Positions 28,439 to 37,819 are shown, numbered from the stretch's first letter. The stretch: 64,000 nucleotides of DNA from Marinicauda salina (GCF_003122085.1 NZ_QEXV01000003.1:186001-250000), one strand, 5' to 3'. The notes: generated by a model not told the origin, from the letters alone. Numbers and translations: made by a program.

Positions 28439-29470
28439 TTGGCTGACGAAACCCGATCGAACGGCCTGACCTACGCCGAGGCCGGCGTCGACATCGACGC
28501 CGGCGACGCGCTCGTCGAGGCGATCAAGCCGCTGGCGAAATCCACCGCGCGGCCGGGCGCGGAGGCCGCGCTCGGCGGCTTCGGCGGCGCGTTCGACCTC
28601 AAGGCGGCGGGGTATGACGATCCCATCCTGGTGTCGGGAACCGACGGCGTGGGCACCAAGCTGCGCCTGGCCATCGACACCGACCGGCTTGAGACCGTCG
28701 GCATCGATCTCGTGGCGATGTGCGTCAACGACGTCCTCGCCCAAGGCGCCGAGCCGCTCTTCTTCCTCGACTATTTCGCCACCGGAAAGCTGTCGCCCGA
28801 GGCCGGCGCGCGGGTCGTCGAGGGCGTGGCCGCCGGTTGCCGCGAGGCGGGCTGCGCGCTCATCGGCGGCGAGACCGCCGAGATGCCGGGCATGTACGCC
28901 GCCGGCGATTTCGATCTCGCCGGCTTCGTCGTCGGCGCCGCCGAGCGCGGCCGCCTGCTGCCGCGCGAGGCCGACATGGCGCCGGGCGACGCGCTGATCG
29001 GGCTGGCTTCCTCGGGACCGCACTCGAACGGCTATTCGCTGATCCGCCGCATCGTCGAGCGCGCCGGGCTCGGCTGGGAGGGTCCCGCCCCCTTCGCGCC
29101 GGAGCGCCCGCTGGGCGAGGCGCTGCTCGAACCCACGCGCATCTATGTGAAGGCGCTCCTGCCGCTCGTGCGCGAAGGCCGGATCAAGGGGCTCGCCCAC
29201 GTCACCGGCGGCGGGATCACCGAGAACACGCCGCGCATGCTGCCCGACGGGCTCGATTTCTCCGTCGATTACGGATCGTTCGAGCGGCCCGCGGTGTTCG
29301 ACTGGCTGGCGGAGGCCGGCGGGGTGTCGGAGGCGGAGATGCGGCGCACCTTCAATTGCGGGCTGGGCATGATCGCCGCGGTCGCGGCGGGCGACGCCGA
29401 CGCGATGGTGGATGCGCTGACCGCGGCGGGCGAGACCGCCGCCGTCGTCGGCGAGCTGAAAGCGGGCTGA
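28439..29470 (+). CDS. purM: Phosphoribosylformylglycinamidine cyclo-ligase
   Basis: Closes the imidazole ring of AIR in purine synthesis using ATP. The 343-residue protein has the N-terminal [18 protein letters not shown], the PurM loop [34 protein letters not shown], and [12 protein letters not shown]. The TTG at 28439 is chosen because GGAG lies eight bases before it and homologues begin M-A-D-x about ten residues before GLTYA; the ATG at 28352 would add 29 residues unlike the family. It is followed four bases later by purN. Confidence 0.93.
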   Translation: MADETRSNGLTYAEAGVDIDAGDALVEAIKPLAKSTARPGAEAALGGFGGAFDLKAAGYDDPILVSGTDGVGTKLRLAIDTDRLETVGIDLVAMCVNDVLAQGAEPLFFLDYFATGKLSPEAGARVVEGVAAGCREAGCALIGGETAEMPGMYAAGDFDLAGFVVGAAERGRLLPREADMAPGDALIGLASSGPHSNGYSLIRRIVERAGLGWEGPAPFAPERPLGEALLEPTRIYVKALLPLVREGRIKGLAHVTGGGITENTPRMLPDGLDFSVDYGSFERPAVFDWLAEAGGVSEAEMRRTFNCGLGMIAAVAAGDADAMVDALTAAGETAAVVGELKAG

Positions 29471-29474
29471 TCCC

Positions 29475-30131
29475 ATGGCGAAGACCAAGATCGCCGCGCT
29501 CGTCTCCGGGCGCGGGTCCAATCTGCAGGCGCTGATCGACGCGTGCGCCGAGCCGGACTTCCCCGCCGAGATCGCGCTGGTGCTCTCCAACAAGGCCGGC
29601 GCGCGCGGGCTCGAGCGCGCCCGTGACGCGGGCCTCGAGACGAAATTCATCGATCACACCCTGTTCGACGACCGCGAGGCCTACGAGCGCGAGGTCGACG
29701 CCGCGCTGCGCGAGGCCGGCGCCAAGTTCGTGTGTCTGGCCGGCTTCATGCGGATCCTGACGCCCTGGTTCGTCGACAAGTGGAAGAACCAGCTGCTCAA
29801 CATCCACCCGTCGCTGCTGCCGGCCTTCAAGGGCGTGCACACGCATGAGCGCGCGATCGAGACCGGCGTGCGCATCCACGGCGCGACGGTGCATTTCGTC
29901 CGTCCGGAAATGGACGACGGCCCGATCATCGGCCAGGCCGCCGTGCCGGTGCTGCCCGACGACGATCCCGACACCCTCGCCGCGCGCGTGCTCGAGGCCG
30001 AGCACAAGCTCTATCCCGCCTGCGTGCGCCTGGTGGTCGAGGGCAAGGCCCGCGTCACGCGCGAGCGCGTGCGCATGGAGGCCGCCGTGGCGGCCGAGGC
30101 CGGCCTGACGCTGTTCAATCCGCAGACCTGA
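29475..30131 (+). CDS. purN: Phosphoribosylglycinamide formyltransferase
   Basis: Formylates GAR with 10-formyl-THF, the third step of purine synthesis. The 218-residue protein starts with KIAALVSGRGSNLQALIDA (phosphate binding), has the FKGVHTHERAIETGVRIHGATVHFV block containing the catalytic His and the DDGPIIGQAAVPV loop that carries the catalytic Asp. It directly follows purM, the usual arrangement. Confidence 0.96.
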   Translation: MAKTKIAALVSGRGSNLQALIDACAEPDFPAEIALVLSNKAGARGLERARDAGLETKFIDHTLFDDREAYEREVDAALREAGAKFVCLAGFMRILTPWFVDKWKNQLLNIHPSLLPAFKGVHTHERAIETGVRIHGATVHFVRPEMDDGPIIGQAAVPVLPDDDPDTLAARVLEAEHKLYPACVRLVVEGKARVTRERVRMEAAVAAEAGLTLFNPQT

Positions 30132-30142
30132 CGGGACGGGCC

Positions 30143-30559
30143 ATGCGCATCACCGAGCACATGGTGATCGACGAGGCCCTGATCGAAGAGCGCTATACGC
30201 GCTCGCCCGGCCCGGGCGGCCAGCACGTCAACAAGGCCGAGACCGCCGTGCAGCTGCGCTTCGACGTCGACGGCTCCGATCTGTCCGACGACGTCAAGAA
30301 GCGGCTCGCCGATCTCGCCGGCTCGCGGATGACCCATGACGGCGTGCTCATCGTCAAGGCCCACGGCGAGCGTTCGCGCGAGCGCAATCGCGAGGCCGCG
30401 CGCGAACGCCTCACCGCGCTGATCCGCAAGGCGCTGAAAAAGCCGAAGCCGCGGCGGCGCACGCGGCCCTCGGCGGCCTCGGTTCGTCGCCAGAAGGCGG
30501 CGAAGGAAAGACGCAGCCGAGTCAAGTCCTTGCGCTCGAAACCGAAGCCGGAAGAATAA
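30143..30559 (+). CDS. arfB: Alternative ribosome-rescue factor / peptidyl-tRNA hydrolase ArfB
   Basis: A 138-residue class I release-factor-like protein that frees peptides from ribosomes stalled on mRNAs lacking a stop codon. The catalytic GGQ is at residues 25-27 in SPGPGGQHVNK. The C-terminal tail is strongly basic (KKPKPRRRTRPSAASVRRQK and beyond), as needed to enter the empty mRNA channel. It follows purN by 11 bases and precedes the MFS gene by 15 bases in the same frame, separated only by the TAA at 30557. Confidence 0.93.
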   Translation: MRITEHMVIDEALIEERYTRSPGPGGQHVNKAETAVQLRFDVDGSDLSDDVKKRLADLAGSRMTHDGVLIVKAHGERSRERNREAARERLTALIRKALKKPKPRRRTRPSAASVRRQKAAKERRSRVKSLRSKPKPEE

Positions 30560-30563
30560 GTTC

Positions 30564-30569
30564 GGGAGG
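30564..30569 (+). promoter_or_regulatory. Strong Shine-Dalgarno sequence deciding a CTG start
   Basis: GGGAGG lies five bases before a CTG at 30575 and eight bases after the arfB stop. No ATG, GTG or TTG occurs in frame until 30821, so this site argues that translation of the MFS gene begins at the CTG. Confidence 0.6.
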
Positions 30570-30574
30570 CCGCC

Positions 30575-31906
30575 CTGCCCGCACCGAGAGATCGCGCCGA
30601 CGCGCTCGCCGCCCCGGTCTACGCCGCGCTCTACGGCGACGACGAGGACGCCCGGGTCTGCAAGGACATCCCCGAATCCGCCTGCCATCACCAGCCGCGG
30701 AACTTCTTCTACTCCAGCCTCGCGCTGACGCTGACCAAGACCGGAGACCGGCTGATCGACCCGAAGATCACGCTGGCCTGGCTGTTCACCGCGCTCGGCG
30801 CGCCGGGCTATCTGATCGGTTTGCTGGCCCCGGCCCGGGAGTCGCTCTCGCTCATCCCGCAGCTCTTCATCGCCCGGGCGGTGCGCGAGCGGCCCGTGCG
30901 CAAGTGGTTCTGGTCGGCGGGCTCCGTCGGACAGGCCGCCGCGCTGATCGCTATGGCCGGCGTCGCGCTGACGATGCGCGGCGCAGCGGCGGGCTGGACG
31001 ATCCTGGCGCTCGTGTGCGCCTTCGCGCTGGCGCGCGGGATGTGCTCGGTCTCCCACAAGGACGTGCTCGGCAAGACCGTCTCGAAGACGCGCCGCGGCG
31101 CGGTGTCGGGCTACGCCTCCAGCCTGTCGGGGGCGGCCGCGCTGGTCTTCGGCGGCGCGCTCATCTTCGGTTTCGCCGAGGGCGCGGGGCCGGTCTTCTT
31201 CGCCACGCTGCTCATCGTCGCGGCCGTGCTCTGGCTGATCGCGGCGGGCGCCTACACGCTGCTCAAGGAGGAGCCCGGCGCGACCGAGGGCGGCGGCAAC
31301 GCGGCCGTCGAGGCGATCCGTCAGCTTGCGATCCTGCGCGACGACGCGCCCTTCCGGCGCTTCGTGATCGCGCGGACGGCCTTCATCGCGACCTCGCTCT
31401 CGCCGCCCTTCTATGTGGCCGTGGCGCGCGAGCAGACCGGCGCGGAGCTGGCCGGCCTCGGCGGCTTCCTGATCGCCTCGGCGACGGCGAGCCTTGCAAG
31501 CGGCTGGATATGGGGCCGGTTCGCCGACCGGTCGAGCCGGGGCGTGCTGATCGCGGCCGGCCTGGCGGCGACGCTGTCGGCGGCGATCGCCGCGGCGGGC
31601 GCCTTCCTCCATCCGCCGGGGTCGGATTCTTCGGCCTGGTATGTCGCCGCCCTGTTCGTGCTGGCGCTGTCGCACGAGGGCGTGCGGCTGGGCCGGTCGA
31701 CCTATGTCGTAGACCTCGCCACCGCCGAGACGCGCGCGGCCTACACCGCGGTGTCGAACACCGTGATCGGCGTGCTCGTGCTCGCGCTGGGCGCGATCAC
31801 GGGCGTCGCCTACGCGCTCACGGGCCCCTGGATTCTCGTCATCCTCGCGAGCTCGACGCTCATCGCCTCGGCGCTGTCGCTGCGGCTGAAGGAGGTCTCC
31901 GGCTGA
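30575..31906 (+). CDS. MFS transporter with apparent CTG start
   Basis: A 443-residue membrane protein if read from CTG at 30575. The first 82 residues (including VCKDIPESACHHQPRNFF and LALTLTKTGDRLIDPKITL) are well-formed coding sequence and lead into a first membrane helix, LAWLFTALGAPGYLIGLL. The next canonical start, TTG 30821, would cut that helix. About eleven further hydrophobic segments follow, with a cytoplasmic RFADRSSRGVL loop between halves, typical of the major facilitator fold. Substrate unknown. It is probably in the purM-purN-arfB transcript. A sequencing error removing a normal start cannot be excluded. Confidence 0.78.
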   Translation: MPAPRDRADALAAPVYAALYGDDEDARVCKDIPESACHHQPRNFFYSSLALTLTKTGDRLIDPKITLAWLFTALGAPGYLIGLLAPARESLSLIPQLFIARAVRERPVRKWFWSAGSVGQAAALIAMAGVALTMRGAAAGWTILALVCAFALARGMCSVSHKDVLGKTVSKTRRGAVSGYASSLSGAAALVFGGALIFGFAEGAGPVFFATLLIVAAVLWLIAAGAYTLLKEEPGATEGGGNAAVEAIRQLAILRDDAPFRRFVIARTAFIATSLSPPFYVAVAREQTGAELAGLGGFLIASATASLASGWIWGRFADRSSRGVLIAAGLAATLSAAIAAAGAFLHPPGSDSSAWYVAALFVLALSHEGVRLGRSTYVVDLATAETRAAYTAVSNTVIGVLVLALGAITGVAYALTGPWILVILASSTLIASALSLRLKEVSG

Positions 31907-31985
31907 CGCGCGCGACAGCGGCCTTCCCTTGACGCATACGCCCGCCTCGGCTCCGCTCCGCGAAGGGAGACCGGAAGGACGGGAC

Positions 31986-33890
31986 ATGACAGCCTGGGAC
32001 ACGCTCATCCGCGGCGGGCTCGTCTTCGACGGGACCGGCGGGCATCCCGTCGTCGAGGACGTCGCGATCAAGGACGGCCGCGTCGCGGCGCGTGGGCCCA
32101 AGCTCGACGCGGACGCCGCCGGGACCGTCATCGACGCGGCGGGCAAGTGGGTCATGCCCGGCCTTCTGGACATCCACACCCATTTCGATCTCGAGGTCGA
32201 ACTCGCCCCGGGCCTGCCGGAAGCCGTCCGCCACGGCACCACGACGGTGCTGATGTCGAACTGCTCGCTCGGCGTGGTCTACGGCGCCCAGCGGCGCAAC
32301 GGCGAGGACCCGATCGTCGACTGCTTCGCCCGCGTGGAGAACATCCCCAAGTCCGTGCTCAAGAAGGTCGCCGACAGGTGCGACTGGTCCACCAGCGCGG
32401 AGTACTACGCCCATCTCGACGCCCTTCCCGTCGGGCCCAACGTCATCCCCATGATCCCGCACTCCATGCTGCGCGCCGAGGTAATGGGGCTGAAGGAATC
32501 CGTGACCCGCGACCCCGATGCGGCCGAGCTTTCCGAGATGGAGCGCCTGCTCGAGACGGCCATGGACGAGGGCTATGTCGGCTTTTCGACCGACGCCCTG
32601 CCCTTCCACTTCCTCGCCGAGGACCCGCACCGGCGCACGAAGATCCCCTCGCAGTTCGGCTCGCGCAAGGAGCTCAAGCGCCTCACCGACATCCTGCGAC
32701 GCCGCGACCGGCTGTGGCAGGCCACCCCGCCCAAGGACAGTCCGAAGGACGTCATCGCGAACTTCCTGCTGACCAGCGGGCGGCTCCACGGCAAGCCGCT
32801 CAAGATCACCGCCGTGGCCGCCCTCGACGTCGCCTCGAACGGCTCGATCGTGCGCCTGGCGCGCACGCTCACCGGCCTGTTCAACTCCTCGATCCTCGAC
32901 GGGCGCTTCCGCTTCCAGGCGCTGGCCGCGCCGTTCAAGGTCTACTGGGACGGGCCGATCAACCCGCTCGCCGAGGAGATCGCCGAGCTGCGCGAGCTCA
33001 ACGAGTTCGACCTGGAGGACTCAGCCGGCCGCCGCGCCCTGCTCGACGATCCCGGCTTCCGCGCGCGCTTCGCGAAGATGTGGATGCACGGCAAGACCGG
33101 CTTCGGCCCGGCGCGGCTCAAGCGCAAGCTGAGGATGGAGACGCTCGCCTTCGACCGCGACTTCGCGCAGATGGTGGTCCATTCCGGCGGCCCCGAAGTC
33201 TGGGCCGGCGACACCTTCGCCGAGATCTTCTGCCGCTATCAGCTCTGGCGCGACGAGCCCGAGGCCGCCCGCGACGCCGAGGAGGCGGCCGCCTTCGCCG
33301 CCCTGCCCGACGAGGCCATCGCCGAGCCGGGCTTCGTGCTGGCCCTGTTCCGCGAATACGACACGGACCTGCGCTGGTGGACGGTCTCGGCCAATCGCGA
33401 TCCGGCGGTGGTGCGCGATCTGCTCAACGACCCGCAGATCCTGCCCGGCTTCAACGATTCCGGCGCGCATCTCACCAACATGGCGTTCTATGACGGCAAT
33501 CTGCGCTGCCTGCAGGTCGCCCAGGACGAGGGCCTGCACCGCGTCGCCGCCCAGGTGAAGCGTCTCACGCGCGAGCCCGCCGACTTCATCGGCGTCGACG
33601 CCGGGCGCATGGAGGTCGGCGACGTCGCCGACCTCGTGGTCATCGATCCCGACGCGCTGTCGGCCTACGACTCGGACGCCAACACGGCCTTCGTCCATCG
33701 CGCCGAATTCGAGCACGAGCAGCTGGTCAACCGCTCCGACGGCGTCGTCGCCCATGTCCTCATCGGCGGCGAACGCGCCTGGACCGGGGACGGCTTCACC
33801 GAGGCGCTGGGCGAAAGACGCCTCGGCCGCGCCCTGCGCCATCGCGACTGGCGCGCCGAGGCGAACGTCGAGGCCGTGGCGGCGGAGTGA
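31986..33890 (+). CDS. N-acyl-D-amino-acid deacylase-like amidohydrolase
   Basis: A 634-residue metal-dependent hydrolase of the D-aminoacylase branch. It has the small beta domain split over both ends (WDTLIRGGLVFDGTGGHPV; MEVGDVADLVVIDPD), the metal motif LDIHTHFDLE, the cysteine ligand region MSNCSLGVV, and the conserved NDSGAHLTNMAF near the end of the barrel. Members of this branch hydrolyse N-acyl-D-amino acids or act on related amides and hydantoins; the exact substrate is not evident. ATG 31986 follows GGAAGGACGGG; a further upstream ATG-less extension to 31929 is less likely. Confidence 0.83.
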   Translation: MTAWDTLIRGGLVFDGTGGHPVVEDVAIKDGRVAARGPKLDADAAGTVIDAAGKWVMPGLLDIHTHFDLEVELAPGLPEAVRHGTTTVLMSNCSLGVVYGAQRRNGEDPIVDCFARVENIPKSVLKKVADRCDWSTSAEYYAHLDALPVGPNVIPMIPHSMLRAEVMGLKESVTRDPDAAELSEMERLLETAMDEGYVGFSTDALPFHFLAEDPHRRTKIPSQFGSRKELKRLTDILRRRDRLWQATPPKDSPKDVIANFLLTSGRLHGKPLKITAVAALDVASNGSIVRLARTLTGLFNSSILDGRFRFQALAAPFKVYWDGPINPLAEEIAELRELNEFDLEDSAGRRALLDDPGFRARFAKMWMHGKTGFGPARLKRKLRMETLAFDRDFAQMVVHSGGPEVWAGDTFAEIFCRYQLWRDEPEAARDAEEAAAFAALPDEAIAEPGFVLALFREYDTDLRWWTVSANRDPAVVRDLLNDPQILPGFNDSGAHLTNMAFYDGNLRCLQVAQDEGLHRVAAQVKRLTREPADFIGVDAGRMEVGDVADLVVIDPDALSAYDSDANTAFVHRAEFEHEQLVNRSDGVVAHVLIGGERAWTGDGFTEALGERRLGRALRHRDWRAEANVEAVAAE

Positions 33891-33979
33891 GGTGGACGTG
33901 GCGCGATTTCCAGCGGGCACGGATCAAGGAAAGCTTCGCAAATCCCCATGCGCCGACCATTGAGAGATGGATTCATCGG

Positions 33980-34387
33980 ATGAATGGAAAACTCTTTTCC
34001 TTTCTGAGCGGCTTGCTGCTCATGTTGAATGCATGCAATTCGCCAGAAAGAACGGCGCTATATCTAAAATCATGTTACATAATGGAATACAATGAAGAAC
34101 ACGACAGCATAATGGAAGAAACACTACATTATTTTGCTCAAGACATAAATGCTGATTTTATATCAGGCGGACCATTTTTAGAAGTGATAAATAATTCTAG
34201 AGAATATCATGTTTTTTATACCGTGCACATCCCGAAATATGGAAGGATGATTGAAACCTACTGGGATGAATCAAATCAATTTTCATCTCTATATCGAGAA
34301 TGGGATCAGGATTTGTTAAATCGATTATCTGTGGTTAGCGATGTTGAATCTTGTCCCGATGGTTGGGATTCAGCCATTTCTGGTTGA
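33980..34387 (+). CDS. AT-rich hypothetical lipoprotein
   Basis: A 135-residue protein of unrecognised family. The N-terminus MNGKLFSFLSGLLLMLNAC is a lipoprotein signal with lipobox LNAC (Cys about 19). The mature part is acidic and aromatic (YIMEYNEEHDSIMEETLHYF; YHVFYTVHIPKYGRM) with a late Cys that could pair with one near the start. The gene is much richer in A and T than everything around it and uses codons such as ATA, TTA and AGA that are rare elsewhere in the window, which suggests horizontal acquisition. Upstream in-frame codons reach 33887, but the lipobox supports the ATG at 33980. Confidence 0.68.
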   Translation: MNGKLFSFLSGLLLMLNACNSPERTALYLKSCYIMEYNEEHDSIMEETLHYFAQDINADFISGGPFLEVINNSREYHVFYTVHIPKYGRMIETYWDESNQFSSLYREWDQDLLNRLSVVSDVESCPDGWDSAISG

Positions 34388-34632
34388 TAGGATGGGGTCA
34401 ATATTCGTGCGATTTGGTGTTTGAGCCTGCTGTGGATGACGCAAACGCCACGGCGGCGCACGCGCTCAACTCGTCCCAACTCGCCTACACCCCACCCGTG
34501 CCTCCGACGCGCTGAACCGGCGGACCCGACCAGTCATGGCCGCTAGGCACCCGACGCGCCAATGGCGTAGGTTTTCCCGCTAAGGGTGCGTCGTACGCAC
34601 GAGCGCGGATCGGCGAGGCGGCGGCTCACAGA

Positions 34633-34685
34633 CTCTGGGTTCCCGCCGAAGTTCACCCCCGCGAAGGCGGGGGCGGGAATGACGA
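34633..34685. repeat. Dispersed intergenic repeat, copy 1 (CTGGGTTCCCGC ... GCGGGAATGACGA)
   Basis: Outer segments CTCTGGGTTCCCGC and GCGGGAATGACGA are shared with a second copy at 37820-37850. This copy has an inner stem around CCCCCGCGAAGGCGGGGG. Sequences of this kind are common between alphaproteobacterial genes. Confidence 0.75.
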
Positions 34686-34793
34686 GGAAAGGAGGGGAAA
34701 GGATTCGCCCTCCTGCCGTCATCCCCGAGGCCGCAGGCCGTCGGGGATCCAGGGGCGAGACGCCTCGGCCGCGCCCCAGTCTCAAACCCCAAC

Positions 34794-34824
34794 AAAAAAC
34801 CCCGGCGTCTCCGCCGGGGCTTTT
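34794..34824. terminator. Bidirectional rho-independent terminator downstream of ndk
   Basis: An eight-base-pair stem CCCCGGCG/CGCCGGGG with TCTC loop is flanked by A6 on the left and TTTT on the right. Read on the minus strand it ends ndk transcripts with a T6 tract about 60 bases after the stop. Confidence 0.85.
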
Positions 34825-34879
34825 CGCGTCTTGAGACCGCCCGCCGCCCGCAGGCGGCGGACGTCATGAGGCCGCTGGA

Positions 34880-35302
34880 TCAGCCCACGATCTCGTCGTC
34901 GGAGAAGAAGAACTTGATCTCCTCCTTGGCGGTCTCGGGCGCGTCCGAGCCGTGGACGGAGTTGGCCTCGATCGACTCGGCGAATTTCTTGCGGATCGTG
35001 CCCTCGGCGGCCTCGTCGGGATTGGTCGCGCCCATCACGTCGCGATAGCGCTTGATGGCGTCGTCGCCCTCGAGGACCTGCACCACGACCGGGCCCGACG
35101 TCATGAAGGCCACGAGGTCGTTGTAGAAGGGCCGCTCCTTGTGGACGGCGTAGAAGTCCTCGGCCTGCTGCTTCGTCAGGCGCAGCCGCTTCTGGGCGAC
35201 GATGCGCAGGCCGGCGTCCTCGATCATCGCGTTGATCTTGCCGGTGATGTTCCGGGCGGTCGCGTCCGGCTTGATGATGGAGAAGGTGCGCTGGATGGCC
35301 AT
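34880..35302 (-). CDS. ndk: Nucleoside-diphosphate kinase
   Basis: Balances NTP and dNTP pools by phosphate transfer through an active-site histidine. The 140-residue protein is standard length: [15 protein letters not shown] at the start, the [20 protein letters not shown] segment, and [10 protein letters not shown] with the phospho-accepting His. Divergent from the ABC-F gene; followed by a terminator, so probably monocistronic. Confidence 0.97.
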   Translation of the reverse strand: MAIQRTFSIIKPDATARNITGKINAMIEDAGLRIVAQKRLRLTKQQAEDFYAVHKERPFYNDLVAFMTSGPVVVQVLEGDDAIKRYRDVMGATNPDEAAEGTIRKKFAESIEANSVHGSDAPETAKEEIKFFFSDDEIVG

Positions 35303-35396
35303 GGGATGAACGTCCTCGAAATCGGCGGGGAGGGAATTTGCGGCGGCTTATAGCCGTGCTTCACCGGGCTGTGAAGCCGTGCTAGCTCGACGCGCC

Positions 35397-37280
35397 ATGC
35401 TCCACGTCAACGATCTCTCCCACCGCATCGAGGGGCGGCTTCTCTTCGACCGGGCGACCTTCCACCTGCCCGCGAAGACGAAGTTCGGCCTGGTCGGGCG
35501 CAACGGCACGGGCAAGACGACGCTGTTCAAGCTCATTCGCGGCGAGGCCGCGGCCGACGACGGCGCGGTGCGGCTGCATCCCGACGCGCGGCTGGGCTAT
35601 GTCGAGCAGGAGGCGCCCGGCGACGCCACCCGCGTGATCGACTACGTGCTCGCCGCCGATGTCGAGCGCGCAGCGCTGCTGGCCGAGGCCGAGACGGCGA
35701 CGGAGCCCAACCGCATCGCAGAGATCCAGACGCGGCTGGCCGATATCGGCGCGCACTCGGCCGAGGCGCGCGCGGCGTCGATCCTCAAGGGGCTCGGCTT
35801 CGACGACGCCGCCCAGTGCCGGCCGTGCGCGGAGTTCTCCGGCGGCTGGCGGATGCGCGTCTCGCTGGCCGCGACCCTGTTCGCCGAGCCCGACCTGCTG
35901 CTGCTCGACGAGCCGACCAACTATCTCGACGTCGAGGGCGCGATCTGGCTGGAAAGCCATCTCAAGAAATTCCCCGGCGCGGCGCTGATCATCTCCCACG
36001 ACCGCGATCTGCTGAACGCCTGCGTGGACGCGATCGCGCACCTCAAGGACGGCAAGATCACGATCTGGGAGGGCGGCTACGACCAGTTCGAGCGCCAGCT
36101 CGCCGAGCGCCAGCGCCTGCAGATGAAGATGCTGGAACGCCAGGAGGAAGAGCGCCGGCGCCTGCAGGCCTTCGTCGACCGCTTCCGCGCCAAGGCGTCG
36201 AAGGCCCGCCAGGCGCAGTCGCGGGTGAAACGCCTGGAGAAGATGCAGCCCGTGGCGACCATGGTCGAGGACCCGGTCGCGCCCTTCGACCTGCCCGCCC
36301 CGCAGCGGCGCATGGGCAATCCGCTCATCCGCATCGAGGACGGCGCGACGGGCTATTCCGAGGACGACCCCGTGCTGTCGGGCATGGACCTGCGCATCGA
36401 CGCCGACGACCGGATCGGCATTCTCGGCCGCAACGGCTCGGGCAAGTCGACCTTCGCCAAGCTCCTCACCGGCGCGCTGCCGCTGACGGCGGGCCATCTG
36501 CGCATGCACAAGAAGCTGCAGATCGCCCATTTCGCCCAGCACCAGATCGACGCGCTCAACCCGAACCGGTCGGCCTACGACCATGTGCTCGAGCTGATGG
36601 AGGACGCCACCGAGGCCCAGCGCCGCGCGCGGCTCGCCCGCTTCGGGCTGCCCGCGGACCGCCAGGAGACGCCGGCGAAGAATCTCTCCGGCGGCGAGAA
36701 GGCGCGGCTCCTGATGAATCTCATCAGCTTCGACGGCGCGCACCTGCTCATCCTCGACGAGCCGACCAACCATCTCGACATGGACAGCCGCGCCGCGCTG
36801 ATGGACGCCATCAACGCCTATGAGGGCGCGGTCATCGTCATCAGCCACGACCGCTACCTGATCGAGACCTGCGTCGACCGGCTGTGGCTGTGCGAAGCGG
36901 GCGCGATGGCGCCCTGGGACGGCGATCTCGACGACTATCGCCGCCAGCTTCTCCAGGCCGAGACCGGCGCGGCCGCCGACAAGCCCGCCGGCGGGCAGAA
37001 GGCCGATCGCCGGCGCTCCGCCGCCGAGGCGCGCGCGAAACTCCAGCCGCTCAAGGCCGAGGCCGCGAAGTGGGAGAAGGAGATCGAGCGGCTGAAGGGC
37101 GTCATCGAGAAGATCGACGCAGGCCTCGCGACCGAGGGGCTGTGGGAGAAGGACCCCGATCTCGCCGCCGAGCTCAACAAGAAGCGCGCCAAGGCCGCCG
37201 AGCTGCTCGAGGCGGCCGAAGAGAACTGGCTCGAGGCCGACGACGCCTGGGCGCGCGCGAAGGCCGAGGCGGGGGTGTAG
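35397..37280 (+). CDS. ABC-F family ATPase (Uup/EttA-like)
   Basis: A 627-residue soluble protein with two ABC domains and no membrane part, so a ribosome-associated ABC-F factor rather than a transporter. Walker A motifs are GRNGTGKTTL (about residue 33) and GRNGSGKST (about 345); signatures are FSGGWRMR and LSGGEKARL; Walker B regions LLLLDEPTNYLD and LLILDEPTNHLD. The charged linker between them and a C-terminal coiled coil (about 560-620) are family traits. ATG 35397 is used; a GTG six codons earlier lacks family similarity. Confidence 0.93.
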   Translation: MLHVNDLSHRIEGRLLFDRATFHLPAKTKFGLVGRNGTGKTTLFKLIRGEAAADDGAVRLHPDARLGYVEQEAPGDATRVIDYVLAADVERAALLAEAETATEPNRIAEIQTRLADIGAHSAEARAASILKGLGFDDAAQCRPCAEFSGGWRMRVSLAATLFAEPDLLLLDEPTNYLDVEGAIWLESHLKKFPGAALIISHDRDLLNACVDAIAHLKDGKITIWEGGYDQFERQLAERQRLQMKMLERQEEERRRLQAFVDRFRAKASKARQAQSRVKRLEKMQPVATMVEDPVAPFDLPAPQRRMGNPLIRIEDGATGYSEDDPVLSGMDLRIDADDRIGILGRNGSGKSTFAKLLTGALPLTAGHLRMHKKLQIAHFAQHQIDALNPNRSAYDHVLELMEDATEAQRRARLARFGLPADRQETPAKNLSGGEKARLLMNLISFDGAHLLILDEPTNHLDMDSRAALMDAINAYEGAVIVISHDRYLIETCVDRLWLCEAGAMAPWDGDLDDYRRQLLQAETGAAADKPAGGQKADRRRSAAEARAKLQPLKAEAAKWEKEIERLKGVIEKIDAGLATEGLWEKDPDLAAELNKKRAKAAELLEAAEENWLEADDAWARAKAEAGV

Positions 37281-37388
37281 GGCGGCGTCGTTCGCGCACG
37301 CGCGCGTTTCGTCTCACCCCACCCCGGCCCTCCCCTCGAGGGGAGGGAGACCGGAAGCGTCTGAGGCGTTCGTCCACGCAAAGACCCC

Positions 37389-37435
37389 CGTCGCAGCAAA
37401 CGCATCCGTCGCCGCAAACGCATCCGTCGCCGCAG
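37389..37435. repeat. 18-bp tandem repeat, 2.6 copies
   Basis: CGTCGCAGCAAACGCATC is followed by CGTCGCCGCAAACGCATC (one mismatch) and the partial CGTCGCCGCAG. Not a CRISPR array: there are no spacers. Confidence 0.85.
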
Positions 37436-37465
37436 AATTGCGATTCGTGCGGGACGCCCTTCCCC

Positions 37466-37560
37466 CTCCCCCGCTTGCGGGGGAGGGTCGGGGTGGGGGC
37501 CGGGGTCATGAAACCCCGGCCGACCGAAGGGAGAGCCGGGGGCTCCCGGCGAACAATCGC
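37466..37560. repeat. 95-bp intergenic element, copy 1
   Basis: Begins with the palindrome CTCCCCCGCTTGCGGGGGAG, continues GGTCGGGGTGGGGG, then TCATGAAACCCCGGCCGACC and ends CCCGGCGAACAATCGC. The second copy lies about 190 bases downstream in the same orientation. Confidence 0.88.
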
Positions 37561-37656
37561 GCAAGCTCCCCTCATCTTACTTCTCCCCTCCATGAGGGGA
37601 GAAGGGACGCCGGCGTCGATGGCTTTCCTGAACGGCCGCGCCGGGCTCCGATTCCT

Positions 37657-37753
37657 CTCCCCCGCTTGCGGGGGAGGGTCGGGGTGGGGGGGGCGTTGTC
37701 ATGAAACCCCGGCCGACCGCAGGGAGAGCCGGGGCCTCCCGGCGAACAATCGC
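37657..37753. repeat. 95-bp intergenic element, copy 2
   Basis: Same order of segments as copy 1, with a few substitutions and small length changes in the G-rich middle. Both copies carry the internal pair CCCCGGCC-type inverted segments around ATGAAACC. Confidence 0.88.
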
Positions 37754-37819
37754 TCAGAGGTCCCGGATCGCGCCTGCGGCGCGTCCGGGAGTTCAGGCGT
37801 CGAAAACCGCGCGCGGCCT

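Larger units (their letters stand above)
34388..34879. other. Gene-free region with repeats and a terminator
   Basis: About 490 bases without a convincing gene between the AT-rich lipoprotein and ndk. It includes the short palindrome GTGCGTCGTACGCAC (34585-34599), a dispersed repeat, a perfect stem ATCCCCGA/TCGGGGAT (34721-34748) and a bidirectional terminator. The GC content returns to the genome norm after about 34430. Confidence 0.7.

Noticed and set aside
33890-33979. Longer N-terminus for the AT-rich lipoprotein
   Set aside because: The extra 31 residues would bury the lipobox signal and come from GC-rich sequence continuous with the upstream gene.
37389-37435. Possible CRISPR array
   Set aside because: Units are 18 bases, contiguous, with no spacers and only 2.6 copies.
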